DNA of 64,000 nucleotides from an uncultured Kiloniellaceae bacterium (GCA_947493695.1 CANLSF010000005.1:496001-560000); one strand, 5' to 3'; shown: positions 1 to 9,398, numbered from the stretch's first letter. Notes: generated by a model from the sequence alone, not told the origin. Numbers and translations: made by a program.

Positions 1-1
1 C

Positions 2-925
2 GGACGCGGCCTGTCTTTCTGGTTCGACCCGACCGGCGCCTCGATCAGCGAGATCCCCATGGACGACCGGGAACTGAACTTCATGATCAAGGGGCAATCG
101 TCTGATTATCAGGACCTAGCCGTCCAGGGTGTAGTCTCCTGGCGGGTTGCGGATGCCCCGCGCCTTGGCGAACGGGTCGACTTCAGCATCGACCTGCGCA
201 GCGGAAGTCCCGCCGGAAAACCCCAGGATCAGATCAGATCGGTGCTGAACGGTCTGGTGCGCGAGTTCGCGGATACGCACCTGAAGAACTACGGTGTGCG
301 CGATCTGCTGGAGAAAGGCTTGGCGCCTCTGCAGGCGGCAATTAATGCGGGCTTTGGTGAGGATCCGACGCTCAGCTCAATGGGGCTGGAGATTGTCAGT
401 GTCCGCGTCGCGGCCCTGACCCCCAGTTCGGAGCTGTCGCGCGCCCTGCAGGCTCCGACTTTCGAAAGTCTACAACAAAAGGCCGACGAAGCGATCTTCA
501 GCCGCCGGGCGCTGGCCGTCGAAAAGGAACGCGCCATTGCGGAGAACGAGTTGAACAATCAGGTCGAGCTCGCGGCCAGACGACAGGAACTGATTGCCCG
601 CGAAGATGCCAACGCCCGCTCCGAAGCCGAGGCTCTGGCCGCAGCATCGAGGATCACGGTCGAGGCCGATGCTGAAGCCAAGATCGTCACTGCCGAAGCC
701 GAAGCCAGCCGCATCCGGTCCGTGGAACAGGCAGCCGCAGATATGGAGACGGCCCGCATGGCCGCCTACGGATCGGTTCCCCCTGCAGTTCTCTACGCAA
801 TGGCGGCGCAGGAATTTGCCGGCAAGCTGGAGCGGATCGACAGCCTGACAGTGAGCCCCGATATGCTGGCCGGTATCTTGAACCAGGTGAAGGCCTTGGT
901 CGGACCGACGGAGGCACAGGGATAA
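2..925 (+). CDS. SPFH/band-7 domain protein (5' partial)
   Basis: The frame is open from base 2, and codons before the ATG at 59 read as good SPFH sequence (GLSFWFDPTG), so the gene starts upstream of the window; 307 residues are visible. The N-terminal part is a stomatin/prohibitin-like SPFH fold (FMIKGQSSDYQDLAVQG..SWRV). It is followed by a long Ala/Glu-rich coiled coil (about residues 150-255 of the visible part), typical of the scaffold helix that lets these proteins oligomerise at membranes. No transmembrane helix is visible, but an N-terminal one could lie in the missing part. The stop is one base from the start of the NAD-kinase-like gene at 927, so the two are almost certainly co-transcribed and probably act together. 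The specific role is unknown. Confidence 0.85.
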   Translation, partial: GRGLSFWFDPTGASISEIPMDDRELNFMIKGQSSDYQDLAVQGVVSWRVADAPRLGERVDFSIDLRSGSPAGKPQDQIRSVLNGLVREFADTHLKNYGVRDLLEKGLAPLQAAINAGFGEDPTLSSMGLEIVSVRVAALTPSSELSRALQAPTFESLQQKADEAIFSRRALAVEKERAIAENELNNQVELAARRQELIAREDANARSEAEALAAASRITVEADAEAKIVTAEAEASRIRSVEQAAADMETARMAAYGSVPPAVLYAMAAQEFAGKLERIDSLTVSPDMLAGILNQVKALVGPTEAQG

Positions 926-926
926 A

Positions 927-1823
927 ATGAGCAGTCTCGTCCCCCGTGTGGTTCTGATCAGCCGTCAGACCGAATATGCAAGCCTACTGGCCGCGCATGC
1001 CACGCGGGGGCAGGCTGCGTTTTTCCTGCAAAGCCGTGGACAGAACATAGAGGAAATCGAAGCCCGCGACAGAATCGAAGTGGAGGCGATTGCTGCCGCC
1101 AAAAGCAGTATCCCCGCCGAATGGTCCTTCGCGCAGGTCCTGCGTGACGATCTGAACCGCTTTCTTTTCTTTCCCAATGACATTGTCGTGGCAATCGGTC
1201 AGGACGGTCTGGTCGCCAACCTGGCAAAGTATCTGGACGGTCAACCTGTCATCGGGGTCAGTTCCGACCCCGCAAGGACCGAAGGGGTTCTCACACCGAA
1301 CCGCGTGCAGGAGATCGGCAGGCTTCTTCCCGCGGTGGCGCATCAGGAACTGGGACTTCAATCCCGTGCGATGGTGCAGGCCCGGTTAGGTGATGGAGTT
1401 GAACTGACGGCCCTGAACGAACTTTTCATCGGTCACAGATCCCATCAGTCGGCGCGCTATGTCGTGAATTACGAGGGCGCGGAAGAATTTCAGTCCTCCT
1501 CCGGCATGATTGTCGCTACCGGAACCGGAATGACAGGCTGGGCAAAATCGATCATGACCGCCACACATCAGATTCTGGAGATCGGACCGGAGGAGCCGCG
1601 CGCGGCCTTCTTCGCCCGGGAGCCCTGGCCGAGCCGGATTTCGGGTTGCGAAATTTCGACCGGTGAGATCCGTCGGAACACAGACCTCCGCGTCCTCTCG
1701 CGTATCAATGAGGGGGGCGTGATCTTCGCCGACGGAATCGAACAGGATTTCCTCACCTTCAACTGGGGTGTCGAGGCCGAGATCAGCATTGCGCAAAAAC
1801 AGTTGAAGATGGTGATCCCGTAA
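927..1823 (+). CDS. NAD kinase-like protein
   Basis: 298 residues resembling the ATP-NAD kinase fold. The nucleotide-binding loop that is usually GGDGT appears as GQDG near residue 92, followed by a segment like the family's substrate loop (VIGVSSDP). The NE pair (ALNELFIGH) and a glycine/threonine-rich stretch equivalent to the conserved TPTGSTAY region (ATGTGMTGW) are present. The changed GGDGT motif means catalysis cannot be assumed. The gene follows the SPFH gene by one base, which suggests a membrane-linked NAD(P)-related function. It could be a true NAD or NADH kinase or a non-catalytic nucleotide-binding relative. Confidence 0.65.
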   Translation: MSSLVPRVVLISRQTEYASLLAAHATRGQAAFFLQSRGQNIEEIEARDRIEVEAIAAAKSSIPAEWSFAQVLRDDLNRFLFFPNDIVVAIGQDGLVANLAKYLDGQPVIGVSSDPARTEGVLTPNRVQEIGRLLPAVAHQELGLQSRAMVQARLGDGVELTALNELFIGHRSHQSARYVVNYEGAEEFQSSSGMIVATGTGMTGWAKSIMTATHQILEIGPEEPRAAFFAREPWPSRISGCEISTGEIRRNTDLRVLSRINEGGVIFADGIEQDFLTFNWGVEAEISIAQKQLKMVIP

Positions 1824-1902
1824 CTAATCTCGCTTGCCGCTTTCTAGGCTGATCTCTATATGCCGAAGATCGGGTTGATCGTAACACTAGATAGGTCGCG
1901 GA

Positions 1903-2283
1903 ATGCAAAAACGACGAGGACACTGCCTCTGTGGAAATATCCAATATGAAGTCGGCGGGAAACCCACCTTCCCGCACCTTTGTTCCTGCCGCAGCTGTCA
2001 GCTCTGGTCCGGCGCGCCAAGCGTCGCCTGGGTCGAGTTTCCGATTGATCAAATCGAATGGACCGGACCCGGCGGCGAACCCGCGCTCTACCAGTCGTCG
2101 GAAAAGACCCAGCGCGGATTCTGCAAAAACTGCGGCAGCACGGTCTGCGCCATCGACGAGGGTTACGACAAGATCTCGCTGACGATGGCGTCCCTGGACG
2201 AACCCTCGGCGATCGTTCCGGGTAAACAGCACAGCTATGTAAAGGAAGCGCCGTCCTGGTGGTCGGTGACGATCAAACGCTAG
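1903..2283 (+). CDS. GFA family (glutathione-dependent formaldehyde-activating-like) protein
   Basis: 126 residues with the cysteine layout of the GFA/CENP-V family: CLCG near residue 6, CSCRSC near residue 28 and FCKNCGS near residue 80, which bind two zinc ions in structures of this family. Length fits the family (about 120-190). The founding member adds formaldehyde to glutathione, but most relatives have no proven activity, so a substrate should not be inferred. It lies alone between the NAD-kinase-like gene and a convergent alcohol dehydrogenase; the nearby dehydrogenase makes an aldehyde-related role possible but unproven. Confidence 0.8.
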   Translation: MQKRRGHCLCGNIQYEVGGKPTFPHLCSCRSCQLWSGAPSVAWVEFPIDQIEWTGPGGEPALYQSSEKTQRGFCKNCGSTVCAIDEGYDKISLTMASLDEPSAIVPGKQHSYVKEAPSWWSVTIKR

Positions 2284-2311
2284 TTAAAACACCCCAGGGA
2301 CAGCGACACCC

Positions 2312-3331
2312 TCAGATGTCCATCACCACGCGCCCTTCGATCCCGCCGACTTCCATACGCTCAAAGATGGCGTTGATGTTATCCAGATAATCCAGCGAAT
2401 AGTGCGAGGCGACTTTGCCCTCTGCGGCGAACTGCAAGGCCTCAGCCAGATCGTTGCGTGTGCCCACGATGGAACCGCGAATGGTTTTGCGCGAGAGAAC
2501 CACATCGAAGATCGGCAGTTCAAAACCACCTGGAGGCAAGCCCACGAGACTCATGGTTCCACCCCGACCAAGCATACCTACAGCCTGGGCGAAGGACTCC
2601 CGCGAAACCGCCGTCACAAGTGCGCCCTCGACGCCCCCGCCCTTCTGAATTTCCGCAACGACGTCCACCTGCGCGGCATTGAAAACCTGATCCGCACCAG
2701 ACCTGGTTGCGAGCTGCAGTTTGTCTTCGGCGATATCGACGGCAATCACATGAAAGCCCATGGCTTTGGCGTACTGGACCGCCAGATGCCCCAGGCCACC
2801 AATACCAACGATAGCAACGGTCTGGCCCGGCTTCGCCTCGGTTTCCTTCAGGCCTTTATATACCGTCACGCCAGCACAGAGGATCGGGGCCGAAGGCGCA
2901 AAGTCCAGACGGTCAGGGATCATGCCCAGGTAATTGGGATCGGCCAGAACATACTCGGCGAAGCTTCCGTTGACGCCGTAACCGGTATTTTGCTGCTCGC
3001 CGCAGAGCGTTTCCCAGCCACCGACGCAATGATGACAATGGCCGCAGGCGGAGTGCAGCCAGGGCACGCCAACACGGTCACCCTCCTTGACCCAGGTAAC
3101 ACCCTTACCGACCTCGGCAACCACACCCACACCTTCGTGGCCCGGAATGAAGGGCGCAGCGGGTTTAACCGGCCAGTCACCCTGCGCTGCATGCAGATCA
3201 GTGTGACAGACACCGCAGGCCTCGACCTTTACCACAACGCTTCCGTCGCGGACTTCCGGTTTATCGACTTCCATGATTTCCAGTGGCTGCCCCAGTTCCG
3301 TGACGACAGCGGCTTTCATCGTACTTGGCAT
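2312..3331 (-). CDS. adhP: Zinc-dependent alcohol dehydrogenase (AdhP type)
   Basis: 339-residue medium-chain dehydrogenase oxidising primary alcohols to aldehydes with NAD. The catalytic zinc ligands are visible (ACGVCHTDLH, PGHEGVG and a later Cys in ILCAG), as is the structural zinc site (CGHCHHC..LC). The Rossmann loop is VGIGGLGHLA. The start was set at 3331 because GGGAG lies 7 bases upstream; an upstream in-frame ATG at 3370 would add 13 non-conserved residues. The family is well defined; the physiological substrate is not readable from sequence. A single-gene unit with about 160 bp of promoter space before the ABC transporter operon end. Confidence 0.93.
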   Translation of the reverse strand: MPSTMKAAVVTELGQPLEIMEVDKPEVRDGSVVVKVEACGVCHTDLHAAQGDWPVKPAAPFIPGHEGVGVVAEVGKGVTWVKEGDRVGVPWLHSACGHCHHCVGGWETLCGEQQNTGYGVNGSFAEYVLADPNYLGMIPDRLDFAPSAPILCAGVTVYKGLKETEAKPGQTVAIVGIGGLGHLAVQYAKAMGFHVIAVDIAEDKLQLATRSGADQVFNAAQVDVVAEIQKGGGVEGALVTAVSRESFAQAVGMLGRGGTMSLVGLPPGGFELPIFDVVLSRKTIRGSIVGTRNDLAEALQFAAEGKVASHYSLDYLDNINAIFERMEVGGIEGRVVMDI

Positions 3332-3495
3332 GTTTGACTCCCTAATGGATAAGAATTCCCGACCGCTCACACCAAGGCTGAAGTGGTGTGTCAGGGAGAG
3401 TCTGTTCTTCCTCTATGCGATTGTCCTTGATACAGGTCAGCAAGCGATATCAAAGCGTTCGATTCTTCACTGAAGTATTCTTTCCGCGAAGAATT

Positions 3496-4467
3496 TCAAC
3501 GCAACCGCTTCTGCGCGACAGAGATCGCCAGGGCTGCCACCAGTATCAAACCCGACAGAGCATCTTTGGTGTTGAAATCGAGCCCCATCAGATTGAGGCC
3601 GTTGGCGACCATGCCGAGAAACAGAACGCCAACGAGTGTGCCCAGCACATTTGGCCGACCGCGCGGATGCATGGAGGCGCCGATAAAAACAGCCGCGATA
3701 GCGTCCAGAAGGTATGAAAATCCGGCGAGCGGCGTAAACATGCGCAGGTTGGCTGAGCCAATGATACCGCCGATAGCACAGGTTGCCGCGGCAATGATAA
3801 AGCCGATCGCGACATAGCGCTGCACAGGTATTCCCGCCACCCTTGCCGCCGTTTTCTGAAGCCCTATGGCGTGAATGCGTTTTCCGAAGATCGAGCGCTC
3901 AAGAAAAATAAAGTAAGCGATCAGAATAACCGCCGCGATCACGATTTCCATGGGGACCCCGAAGAGATCCCCGGTCGCAAGATTGCGATACTCCTGTGGC
4001 GCGCGACGGTACGAGATGGGCCCGCCACCATTGGTAAAGATACGCTGTATCGAACTGCCGATAAAAAATGTGCCAAGCGTCGCGAGAAAGGGACTGACCG
4101 ACAGTCTGACAATCAGGAAGGCATTCAACAAACCGACCAGCGCACCGCCACCGATACCAATCAACACAGCGACGTACCAGGCTGCGTCGTACTCCTTCAG
4201 GGCAACAATCGCAAAAGCGGCCCCCATATCGAACGCAATGCCAACCGAGAGATCGATACCGCCCAGGGCTACGACAAGCGTCATTCCCAACGCGAGGATC
4301 AGTAGAATGGACGAACCTTCAACAATATTGAGCAGGTTCGAGGCGTTCAGGAAGCTTCCTGTGTAGAAGGCGAAAAATGCAAAGAAGCTCGCAATAATGA
4401 TCAGGAAGCCGTAATGCACAAAGACATTTCGGATCCCTCTATCTTTATGTTCTGCCCGATCGCTCAT
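3496..4467 (-). CDS. Sugar ABC transporter permease (RbsC-like)
   Basis: 323-residue integral membrane protein of the BPD_transp_2 family with about 8-10 hydrophobic helices and the family's GGIDLSVG cytoplasmic motif around residue 75. The start at 4467 (MSDRAE) overlaps the stop of the preceding permease in an ATGA, so the much longer open frame extending to 4971 is an artefact of the overlapping gene. It is the last gene of a four-gene import operon. With the other permease it probably forms a heterodimeric channel, as in transporters carrying two RbsC paralogues. Confidence 0.92.
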   Translation of the reverse strand: MSDRAEHKDRGIRNVFVHYGFLIIIASFFAFFAFYTGSFLNASNLLNIVEGSSILLILALGMTLVVALGGIDLSVGIAFDMGAAFAIVALKEYDAAWYVAVLIGIGGGALVGLLNAFLIVRLSVSPFLATLGTFFIGSSIQRIFTNGGGPISYRRAPQEYRNLATGDLFGVPMEIVIAAVILIAYFIFLERSIFGKRIHAIGLQKTAARVAGIPVQRYVAIGFIIAAATCAIGGIIGSANLRMFTPLAGFSYLLDAIAAVFIGASMHPRGRPNVLGTLVGVLFLGMVANGLNLMGLDFNTKDALSGLILVAALAISVAQKRLR

Positions 4468-5477
4468 ATCGCCGTTTTCCTGCGGTCGAACTTTGCGGAG
4501 AGCGATGCGGAGGCCACAACAATGAGGATCAATGCGCCCTTGATGCAGCCGGTCCAGAATACGTTGACACCGATGGATTTGAAGCCGATGGACAGGGCAG
4601 ATACCAGAACGGCACCAAGAATAGCGCCCCACAACGTAACAACGCGCCGCGGCGAGAACGCCGAGCCGAGAAATGTCGCCAGAACCATTTCCAGCAGAAG
4701 GTTTTCTTCGGTGCCGGGTGTGGAGCCGGATCCGCGCGCCAGAATGAACATGGCGGCGAGACCGCCGGCAAAGCCCGCAATGATAAACGACAGAGCGACG
4801 AAGCGAGAGACGGGAATTCCTGATACTTCTGCCGCATCCCGGCTCCCTCCCACCGCCTGCAGATTGAGCCCCCAGCGGGTACGGTGTGCGATGAAAAAGA
4901 AGACGCCGAAGAAAACGAGGGTCAGAACGACCCCTGACGAAACGCCCCCTATGGTTCCGTCCCGCAACCACACGACCGCAGGATGATCTACATTAATGCG
5001 GCGGCTGGATGTCACGACCTTCACAATGCCCACGACGGCAACGGAGGTTGACAGTGTCGCCAGCAACGGGGTCATGCCGATCCGGACCACAAGCATCGCA
5101 TTGACAGCCCCTACCAGAAGCGCCGCCATCAGGGCCAGTGGCAGGGCCACAGCAAGAGAGGCTGCGTGATTGGTCAGTTGGTCTGCGATGATCGCAGCTG
5201 CCAGCACCGCGACCGCCGGGATCGAAAGATCGATGCCGCCCGACACCACATCATCGCCGCCGGCCATGACCACAATGGAAAGCCCCAGGCAGACAATCGT
5301 CGTCGGTACGGCCTGCCGAAGGATCAGATCAAAGGTCGGGAACGTGAGAAAGTTTGAAGATACGACGCTCAGATACCCGAGCAGGCAGACAAATATAACC
5401 AGAGGCAGGTATCCCGCCATCGCAGAAAGGCTTGGTACACCGAAGCGTCTTGGCTCTCTGGCAGTCCGGCTTGTCAT
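4464..5477 (-). CDS. Sugar ABC transporter permease (RbsC-like)
   Basis: 337-residue permease of the same BPD_transp_2 family as its downstream neighbour. The conserved GGIDLSIP loop lies around residue 80 and there are 8-10 hydrophobic segments starting near residue 20. Its ATG at 5477 overlaps the stop of the ATPase gene by four bases, and its own stop overlaps the next permease start by four, so translation of the three genes is probably coupled. It is one half of the transmembrane channel for a monosaccharide or polyol, inferred from the ribose-type family. Confidence 0.92.
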   Translation of the reverse strand: MTSRTAREPRRFGVPSLSAMAGYLPLVIFVCLLGYLSVVSSNFLTFPTFDLILRQAVPTTIVCLGLSIVVMAGGDDVVSGGIDLSIPAVAVLAAAIIADQLTNHAASLAVALPLALMAALLVGAVNAMLVVRIGMTPLLATLSTSVAVVGIVKVVTSSRRINVDHPAVVWLRDGTIGGVSSGVVLTLVFFGVFFFIAHRTRWGLNLQAVGGSRDAAEVSGIPVSRFVALSFIIAGFAGGLAAMFILARGSGSTPGTEENLLLEMVLATFLGSAFSPRRVVTLWGAILGAVLVSALSIGFKSIGVNVFWTGCIKGALILIVVASASLSAKFDRRKTAI

Positions 5478-6994
5478 GCCAACACCTCAGCAGGGTTGCT
5501 GTGGGTCGTGAGGGCCGTCAGGGAGTCCAGCGTCAGGGAACGGGCGGCTTCATTAGCCACCACGCGACCGCGCAGCATGACGACAATCCGATCGCAGATC
5601 CCGAGCAGTTCCGCCGGATCAGACGAGGACACGATGACGCCCGCTCCCTGCGCCGTCAGCTTTTCGATCAACTGGTAGATTTCCACCTTTGCACCGATGT
5701 CCACACCAACGGTCGGTTCGTCCAGAATGAATAGCTTGGCGCCGGTCGCCAGCCACCGCGCCAGCACGACCTTCTGTTGATTGCCGCCGCTCAGAAAACG
5801 GGCAATCGCGTCGGGATCGCGAGGACGGATATCGATCTGTTCAGCCAACTTCTCCGCGCGTTTCGCTGCCGCCGAACGATCTTCCAGAATTGAAACGGCC
5901 ACCTGCTCAAGAGAAGCCAGATTGATATTGTCCGCGACCGTAAAATCGAGCACCAGACCATCGTGCCGGCGATCGCGCGGCACCAGCACGATACCTTTCC
6001 CCACCGCATCGGCAGGCGAGGCAAAGCGGTTCGGCACACCATCCATCGTCATGGTGCCGGTGGTCGGCTGGTTCAGCCCGTAGATCGTATCGGTTAGCTC
6101 TTCCCGGCCTGACCCGATCAAACCGGCGATCCCGACAAGTTCTCCCTTTCCGACGGTCAGATCGACACCGAAAAATTTTCTACCATCGCCGAGACCGGCA
6201 ACCTCCAGAACTGGTTCTCCGACCTTGTGGTGTATTTCCGGGTAGAGCGCTTCGATATCACGCCCCACCATGTGGCGAATGATAGAGTCGCTTGAGTCTT
6301 CAGTTACCTCATCCAGTACCGCGACATCCCTGCCGTTACGAAACACCGTAACCCGGTCGCAGATATCGGTAATTTCACCCAGATAGTGTGAAACGTAGAT
6401 CATCGCGATGCCGCGTTCCTGCAGCCCTCGAATAGCCTGAAAGACCTGCTCGATTTCACTGCTTGCCAACGGAGCGGTCGGTTCGTCGAAGACAACGATC
6501 TTCGCCTCGTCATCAATCAGGGCGCGGGCGATTTGCACCAACTTGCGCTCCGCGATCCCAAGATCGCGGATCAATGTGTCTCCGGAAATGCGCGTATTGA
6601 GCACATCGCGCAGAAAAGCCTCAGCCCGCAGGCGCATGGTCTTGCGCTTGAGGCCGAATTTGCCCGTTACCTCCTGCCCCATGAAAACGGATTCCGCGAC
6701 GGTAAAGTGCGGCACAAGGTGCAGCTCCTGATGAATGAACCTCACCCCGGCGTCATGTACACCCTGTGGCGAAACATGATCGAAATGTCTGCCATCGATG
6801 CTCATAGTGCCGGCATCGCGGTCATACACACCGGCGATGATTTTGATGATCGTCGATTTGCCCGCGCCATTCTCGCCGACCAGGCCATGAACCTCGCCCG
6901 CCGCCACGCAGAGCGTCGCGCCTTCCAGGGCCTGAACACCGGGAAAGGCCTTGGAGATGCCTTTCAACATCAGAATATCGGGATCGGCTGACAT
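5474..6994 (-). CDS. Sugar ABC transporter ATP-binding protein (double ABC)
   Basis: 506-residue RbsA/MglA-type protein with two ABC domains in one chain. Domain 1 has Walker A GENGAGKST near residue 40 and a Walker B region (VFDEPTAPL). Domain 2 has the usual degenerate Walker A (IGSGREE), an intact signature LSGGNQQK and Walker B FILDEPTVGVD. It energises sugar import with the two permeases downstream. I chose ATG 6994 (MSADPD); a TTG at 7024 would add 10 residues but has poor spacing to any Shine-Dalgarno. A hairpin lies between the binding-protein gene and this one. Confidence 0.93.
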   Translation of the reverse strand: MSADPDILMLKGISKAFPGVQALEGATLCVAAGEVHGLVGENGAGKSTIIKIIAGVYDRDAGTMSIDGRHFDHVSPQGVHDAGVRFIHQELHLVPHFTVAESVFMGQEVTGKFGLKRKTMRLRAEAFLRDVLNTRISGDTLIRDLGIAERKLVQIARALIDDEAKIVVFDEPTAPLASSEIEQVFQAIRGLQERGIAMIYVSHYLGEITDICDRVTVFRNGRDVAVLDEVTEDSSDSIIRHMVGRDIEALYPEIHHKVGEPVLEVAGLGDGRKFFGVDLTVGKGELVGIAGLIGSGREELTDTIYGLNQPTTGTMTMDGVPNRFASPADAVGKGIVLVPRDRRHDGLVLDFTVADNINLASLEQVAVSILEDRSAAAKRAEKLAEQIDIRPRDPDAIARFLSGGNQQKVVLARWLATGAKLFILDEPTVGVDIGAKVEIYQLIEKLTAQGAGVIVSSSDPAELLGICDRIVVMLRGRVVANEAARSLTLDSLTALTTHSNPAEVLA

Positions 6995-7075
6995 ACAGCG
7001 GGGTCCGTTGTTCCGGAACGACAAGCTCTTCCGATTGCCAGGCTAGCGAGTGGCGGCGATAGAGTACAACATGAC

Positions 7076-7104
7076 AAAGGCCCGATGGTTAGCCATGGGC
7101 CCTT
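7076..7104 (-). terminator. Intercistronic hairpin between binding-protein and ATPase genes
   Basis: On the minus strand AAGGGCCC-ATGG pairs with CCAT-C-GGGCCTT around a CTAA loop, with one bulged base on each side, followed by only TTT. It sits in the 143-bp gap after the substrate-binding-protein stop. Such hairpins commonly protect the upstream message or partly stop transcription, giving more binding protein than ATPase. The structure is read directly; the function is inferred. Confidence 0.5.
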
Positions 7105-7137
7105 GTCTCTCGATAGTGCAGTACAAGCGTTCTACCG

Positions 7138-8127
7138 CTATTTCAGCTCACCATAACCAAGCTCTTTATAGACAGCCTTGGCTTCCTCTGGTCCATTGAC
7201 CGGCTTCACCTCGACAAATGTCTGCGGAAGAAGCGTCTCGCCCGCGAAGAAGCGGGCAGCGTTCATGGCCGCAGTCGCGCCGATTTTACGTGGCTGCTGA
7301 GCGACGTTGGCGACAAAGGGGCTGTTTTCCTCAGCCATGATTTCCAGCGTTTCGGGTCCACCGTCAAGCGCGGTGACCTTGACTTCGGTTCTGCCGGCCT
7401 CTTCGAGTGCCTGAACGACACCGATTGCAGGCTGGTCCCAACACCCGACGTGGATCGCATCAAGACTGCCCTTAGGATGCTGGTTCAGCAGGTCCAGAGT
7501 CTTCTTGCGCGCGTCCTCAGGTGCATTGGCAAAGGCTTCCGCCAACTCAGGCTGGATAATCTCAATTTGCGGATAATCCTGCAGGACGTACTTCCACAAG
7601 CCGGAACGAATACCGCAAATCCGCAGGGCGCCCTCAAAGGCATTGAAGATCGCGACCCGGCCTTTCCCGCCGATAGCATCCGCCATGTAGCGCCCGATCG
7701 TCGTTCCCATGTAGTAGTTGTCTGAGGTCGTGTTGTTGATGCCGTGCGGCGAAAGGTGATCGACCGTAAAGACAGGAATACCTGCAGTCTTCAAGGCTTC
7801 GAATTTTGGCTCGACAGCACCATCCCCAAGGATTGAGATCACTGCATCGACTTTGTTGTTGAGCAGGATATCGTGATTATCCGCGTGAACCTGATTGTCG
7901 CGACCGCCATCCACAGGAACCGGCTCACCGCCAAGTTTCTTCACTGTATCGAGCGCGCCATTGAAGGCTTCCCGGTCCCAGAAATGCTGGGTTCCAACGA
8001 CAGCCACGCCGATCTTCTTTCCTTCAAGCGTCAAGTGACCGTCTGCAAGACTTGAGGTCGCAGCCGATGTGCTCGCCGCGACACAGAACGCCAATAGCTG
8101 CAGGCCTGATGTGATCGATTTTTTCAT
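7138..8127 (-). CDS. Sugar ABC transporter substrate-binding protein
   Basis: 329-residue periplasmic binding protein of the ribose/galactose type (Peripla_BP_4). A signal peptide covers residues 1-26 (MKKSITSGLQLLAFCVAAS, then Ala-rich to LADG). The mature part starts with the family's IGVAVVGTQHFWDRE strand and contains AISILGDGA and TVDHLSP segments of the two lobes. The start was chosen by the very strong GGAGGAGAT 6-7 bases upstream of 8127. It is first in the transport operon and divergent from the SorC-type regulator, which probably controls it. The ligand is unknown; ribose-, xylose- and polyol-type sugars are all compatible. Confidence 0.93.
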   Translation of the reverse strand: MKKSITSGLQLLAFCVAASTSAATSSLADGHLTLEGKKIGVAVVGTQHFWDREAFNGALDTVKKLGGEPVPVDGGRDNQVHADNHDILLNNKVDAVISILGDGAVEPKFEALKTAGIPVFTVDHLSPHGINNTTSDNYYMGTTIGRYMADAIGGKGRVAIFNAFEGALRICGIRSGLWKYVLQDYPQIEIIQPELAEAFANAPEDARKKTLDLLNQHPKGSLDAIHVGCWDQPAIGVVQALEEAGRTEVKVTALDGGPETLEIMAEENSPFVANVAQQPRKIGATAAMNAARFFAGETLLPQTFVEVKPVNGPEEAKAVYKELGYGELK

Positions 8128-8357
8128 TGTTGATCTCCTCCCCGGGTTCAGCTGCTTGCCTCTGCAGCTTTTCAATCTGCAGGCTCATGCGAGGCCGATT
8201 TTCTGCAGATTTCCGAATACGTCGGGTTGTCTCATGATTGCATTGATAGCGATGGACAACTCAACAACGCGCTTAACTTATGTCAAAAAATATGGCATAT
8301 GTCGAACAAAGGTAGCAAACGGAATTTGCGCTGCCTTTGATTATTGGAGGGCGTTCA
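8128..8357. promoter_or_regulatory. Divergent promoter region of sugar transporter and SorC regulator
   Basis: The 230-bp space between the divergent binding-protein and regulator genes must hold both promoters and probably the operator. On the minus strand a TTGACA lies at 8286-8281, but no good -10 box follows at 16-18 bp. A TATGTC(A/G) direct repeat lies close to it, around 8279-8304. These are suggestions only; no operator consensus for this SorC subfamily was recognised. Confidence 0.4.
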
Positions 8358-9398
8358 TTGTCAACAAACAGCCGAAAAGTGCCGCGACAGGAGAGCCCCA
8401 CACCTGAGGGACAGAACACCAGCCCGGCCTTTCGCAGCGACGATATCTTGGCGAATGCAGCCATGCTTTATTACAAGGATGGGCTTACACAAAACGAGAT
8501 TGCACTGCGCATGCGCGTGTCTCGGGCGACGGTCGTCAATTACCTGCGCCTGGCGCGAGAGCACAACATTGTCGATATCCGGATCAACGGCCGCTCGTTC
8601 GCATCGTCCAGTCTGTCGAAGGAACTGCGCGACAAGTTTGGCCTGACCGACGTCTATGTTGCCGATTTTTGCCCCCATGCCGCGGGCGCAAGCGCGACCC
8701 ATGCGACTGAGATCAATCGGCACGTCGCACGGGTCGGCGCGGCGGCCCTGTACGAAATTCTCCAGCCTGGTGAAATCGTCGGTGTAGCCTGGGGAGAGAC
8801 CATGCAATTCCTCTCCGAAGCCGTGCCGCGCAGAGCGATTGAGAACCTGACAGTCTGTCAGATGATCGGGTCCATGGATTCTCCGCTCGTGTCCTCTGCA
8901 GAGAGTTGCGCCATCCGTATTTCGTCACGCTTAGGCGCCGAGTGCTACACCCTGCACGCGCCGGCGATCCTTACCACAAAGGAATTGGCCGAAGCGCTGC
9001 GGAACGAGCCGGTTATCAAAAACCAATTGAAAAAATTCGGTGCTTTCGACCGAACGATTTTTTCCGTCGGCAGCTGCGACCCCAGTGCTTTCACGGTGCA
9101 ATCCTCCATCACCAGCAAGTCCGACTTCAAGTGGTACAAGAAACAGGGGGCTGTCGCTGTTCTCTGTGGACGCTTCATCGATGCGCAGGGCGATCACATC
9201 AAGGGCGAAATGGATACCCGCCTGATCGGCGTCACCCTGGCCCAGGTTAAGGCAAAGGCCTCCGGCATTCTGGTGGCAGGCGGTCCCGGAAAAACCTGTG
9301 CGATTCACGCCACTCTGAAGGGAGGATACGCCTCTCACCTCGTAACCGACGACGCAACGGCGCGAAGCCTGATGGCAATGGGTGGAAAAGACTCATGA
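8358..9398 (+). CDS. SorC/DeoR-family sugar-binding transcriptional regulator
   Basis: 346 residues. The N-terminal helix-turn-helix lies near residues 35-65 (YKDGLTQNEIALRM..SRATVVNYL), followed by the SorC-type sugar-phosphate sensing domain, with GVAWGETM near residue 140 and VAGGPGKT near the C-terminus. The start is set at TTG 8358 because GGAGGG lies 6-7 bases upstream; the frame is also open a few codons further upstream. SorC regulators bind a phosphorylated sugar or polyol and usually control the adjacent operon. Its position, divergent from the ABC transporter and overlapping the dehydrogenase gene, supports control of both. Confidence 0.9.
   Translation: MSTNSRKVPRQESPTPEGQNTSPAFRSDDILANAAMLYYKDGLTQNEIALRMRVSRATVVNYLRLAREHNIVDIRINGRSFASSSLSKELRDKFGLTDVYVADFCPHAAGASATHATEINRHVARVGAAALYEILQPGEIVGVAWGETMQFLSEAVPRRAIENLTVCQMIGSMDSPLVSSAESCAIRISSRLGAECYTLHAPAILTTKELAEALRNEPVIKNQLKKFGAFDRTIFSVGSCDPSAFTVQSSITSKSDFKWYKKQGAVAVLCGRFIDAQGDHIKGEMDTRLIGVTLAQVKAKASGILVAGGPGKTCAIHATLKGGYASHLVTDDATARSLMAMGGKDS

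Noticed and set aside
4468-4971. N-terminal extension of the second sugar permease
   Set aside because: The extension is Arg/Gly-rich and overlaps the upstream permease gene; the ATGA overlap at 4464-4467 gives a better start.
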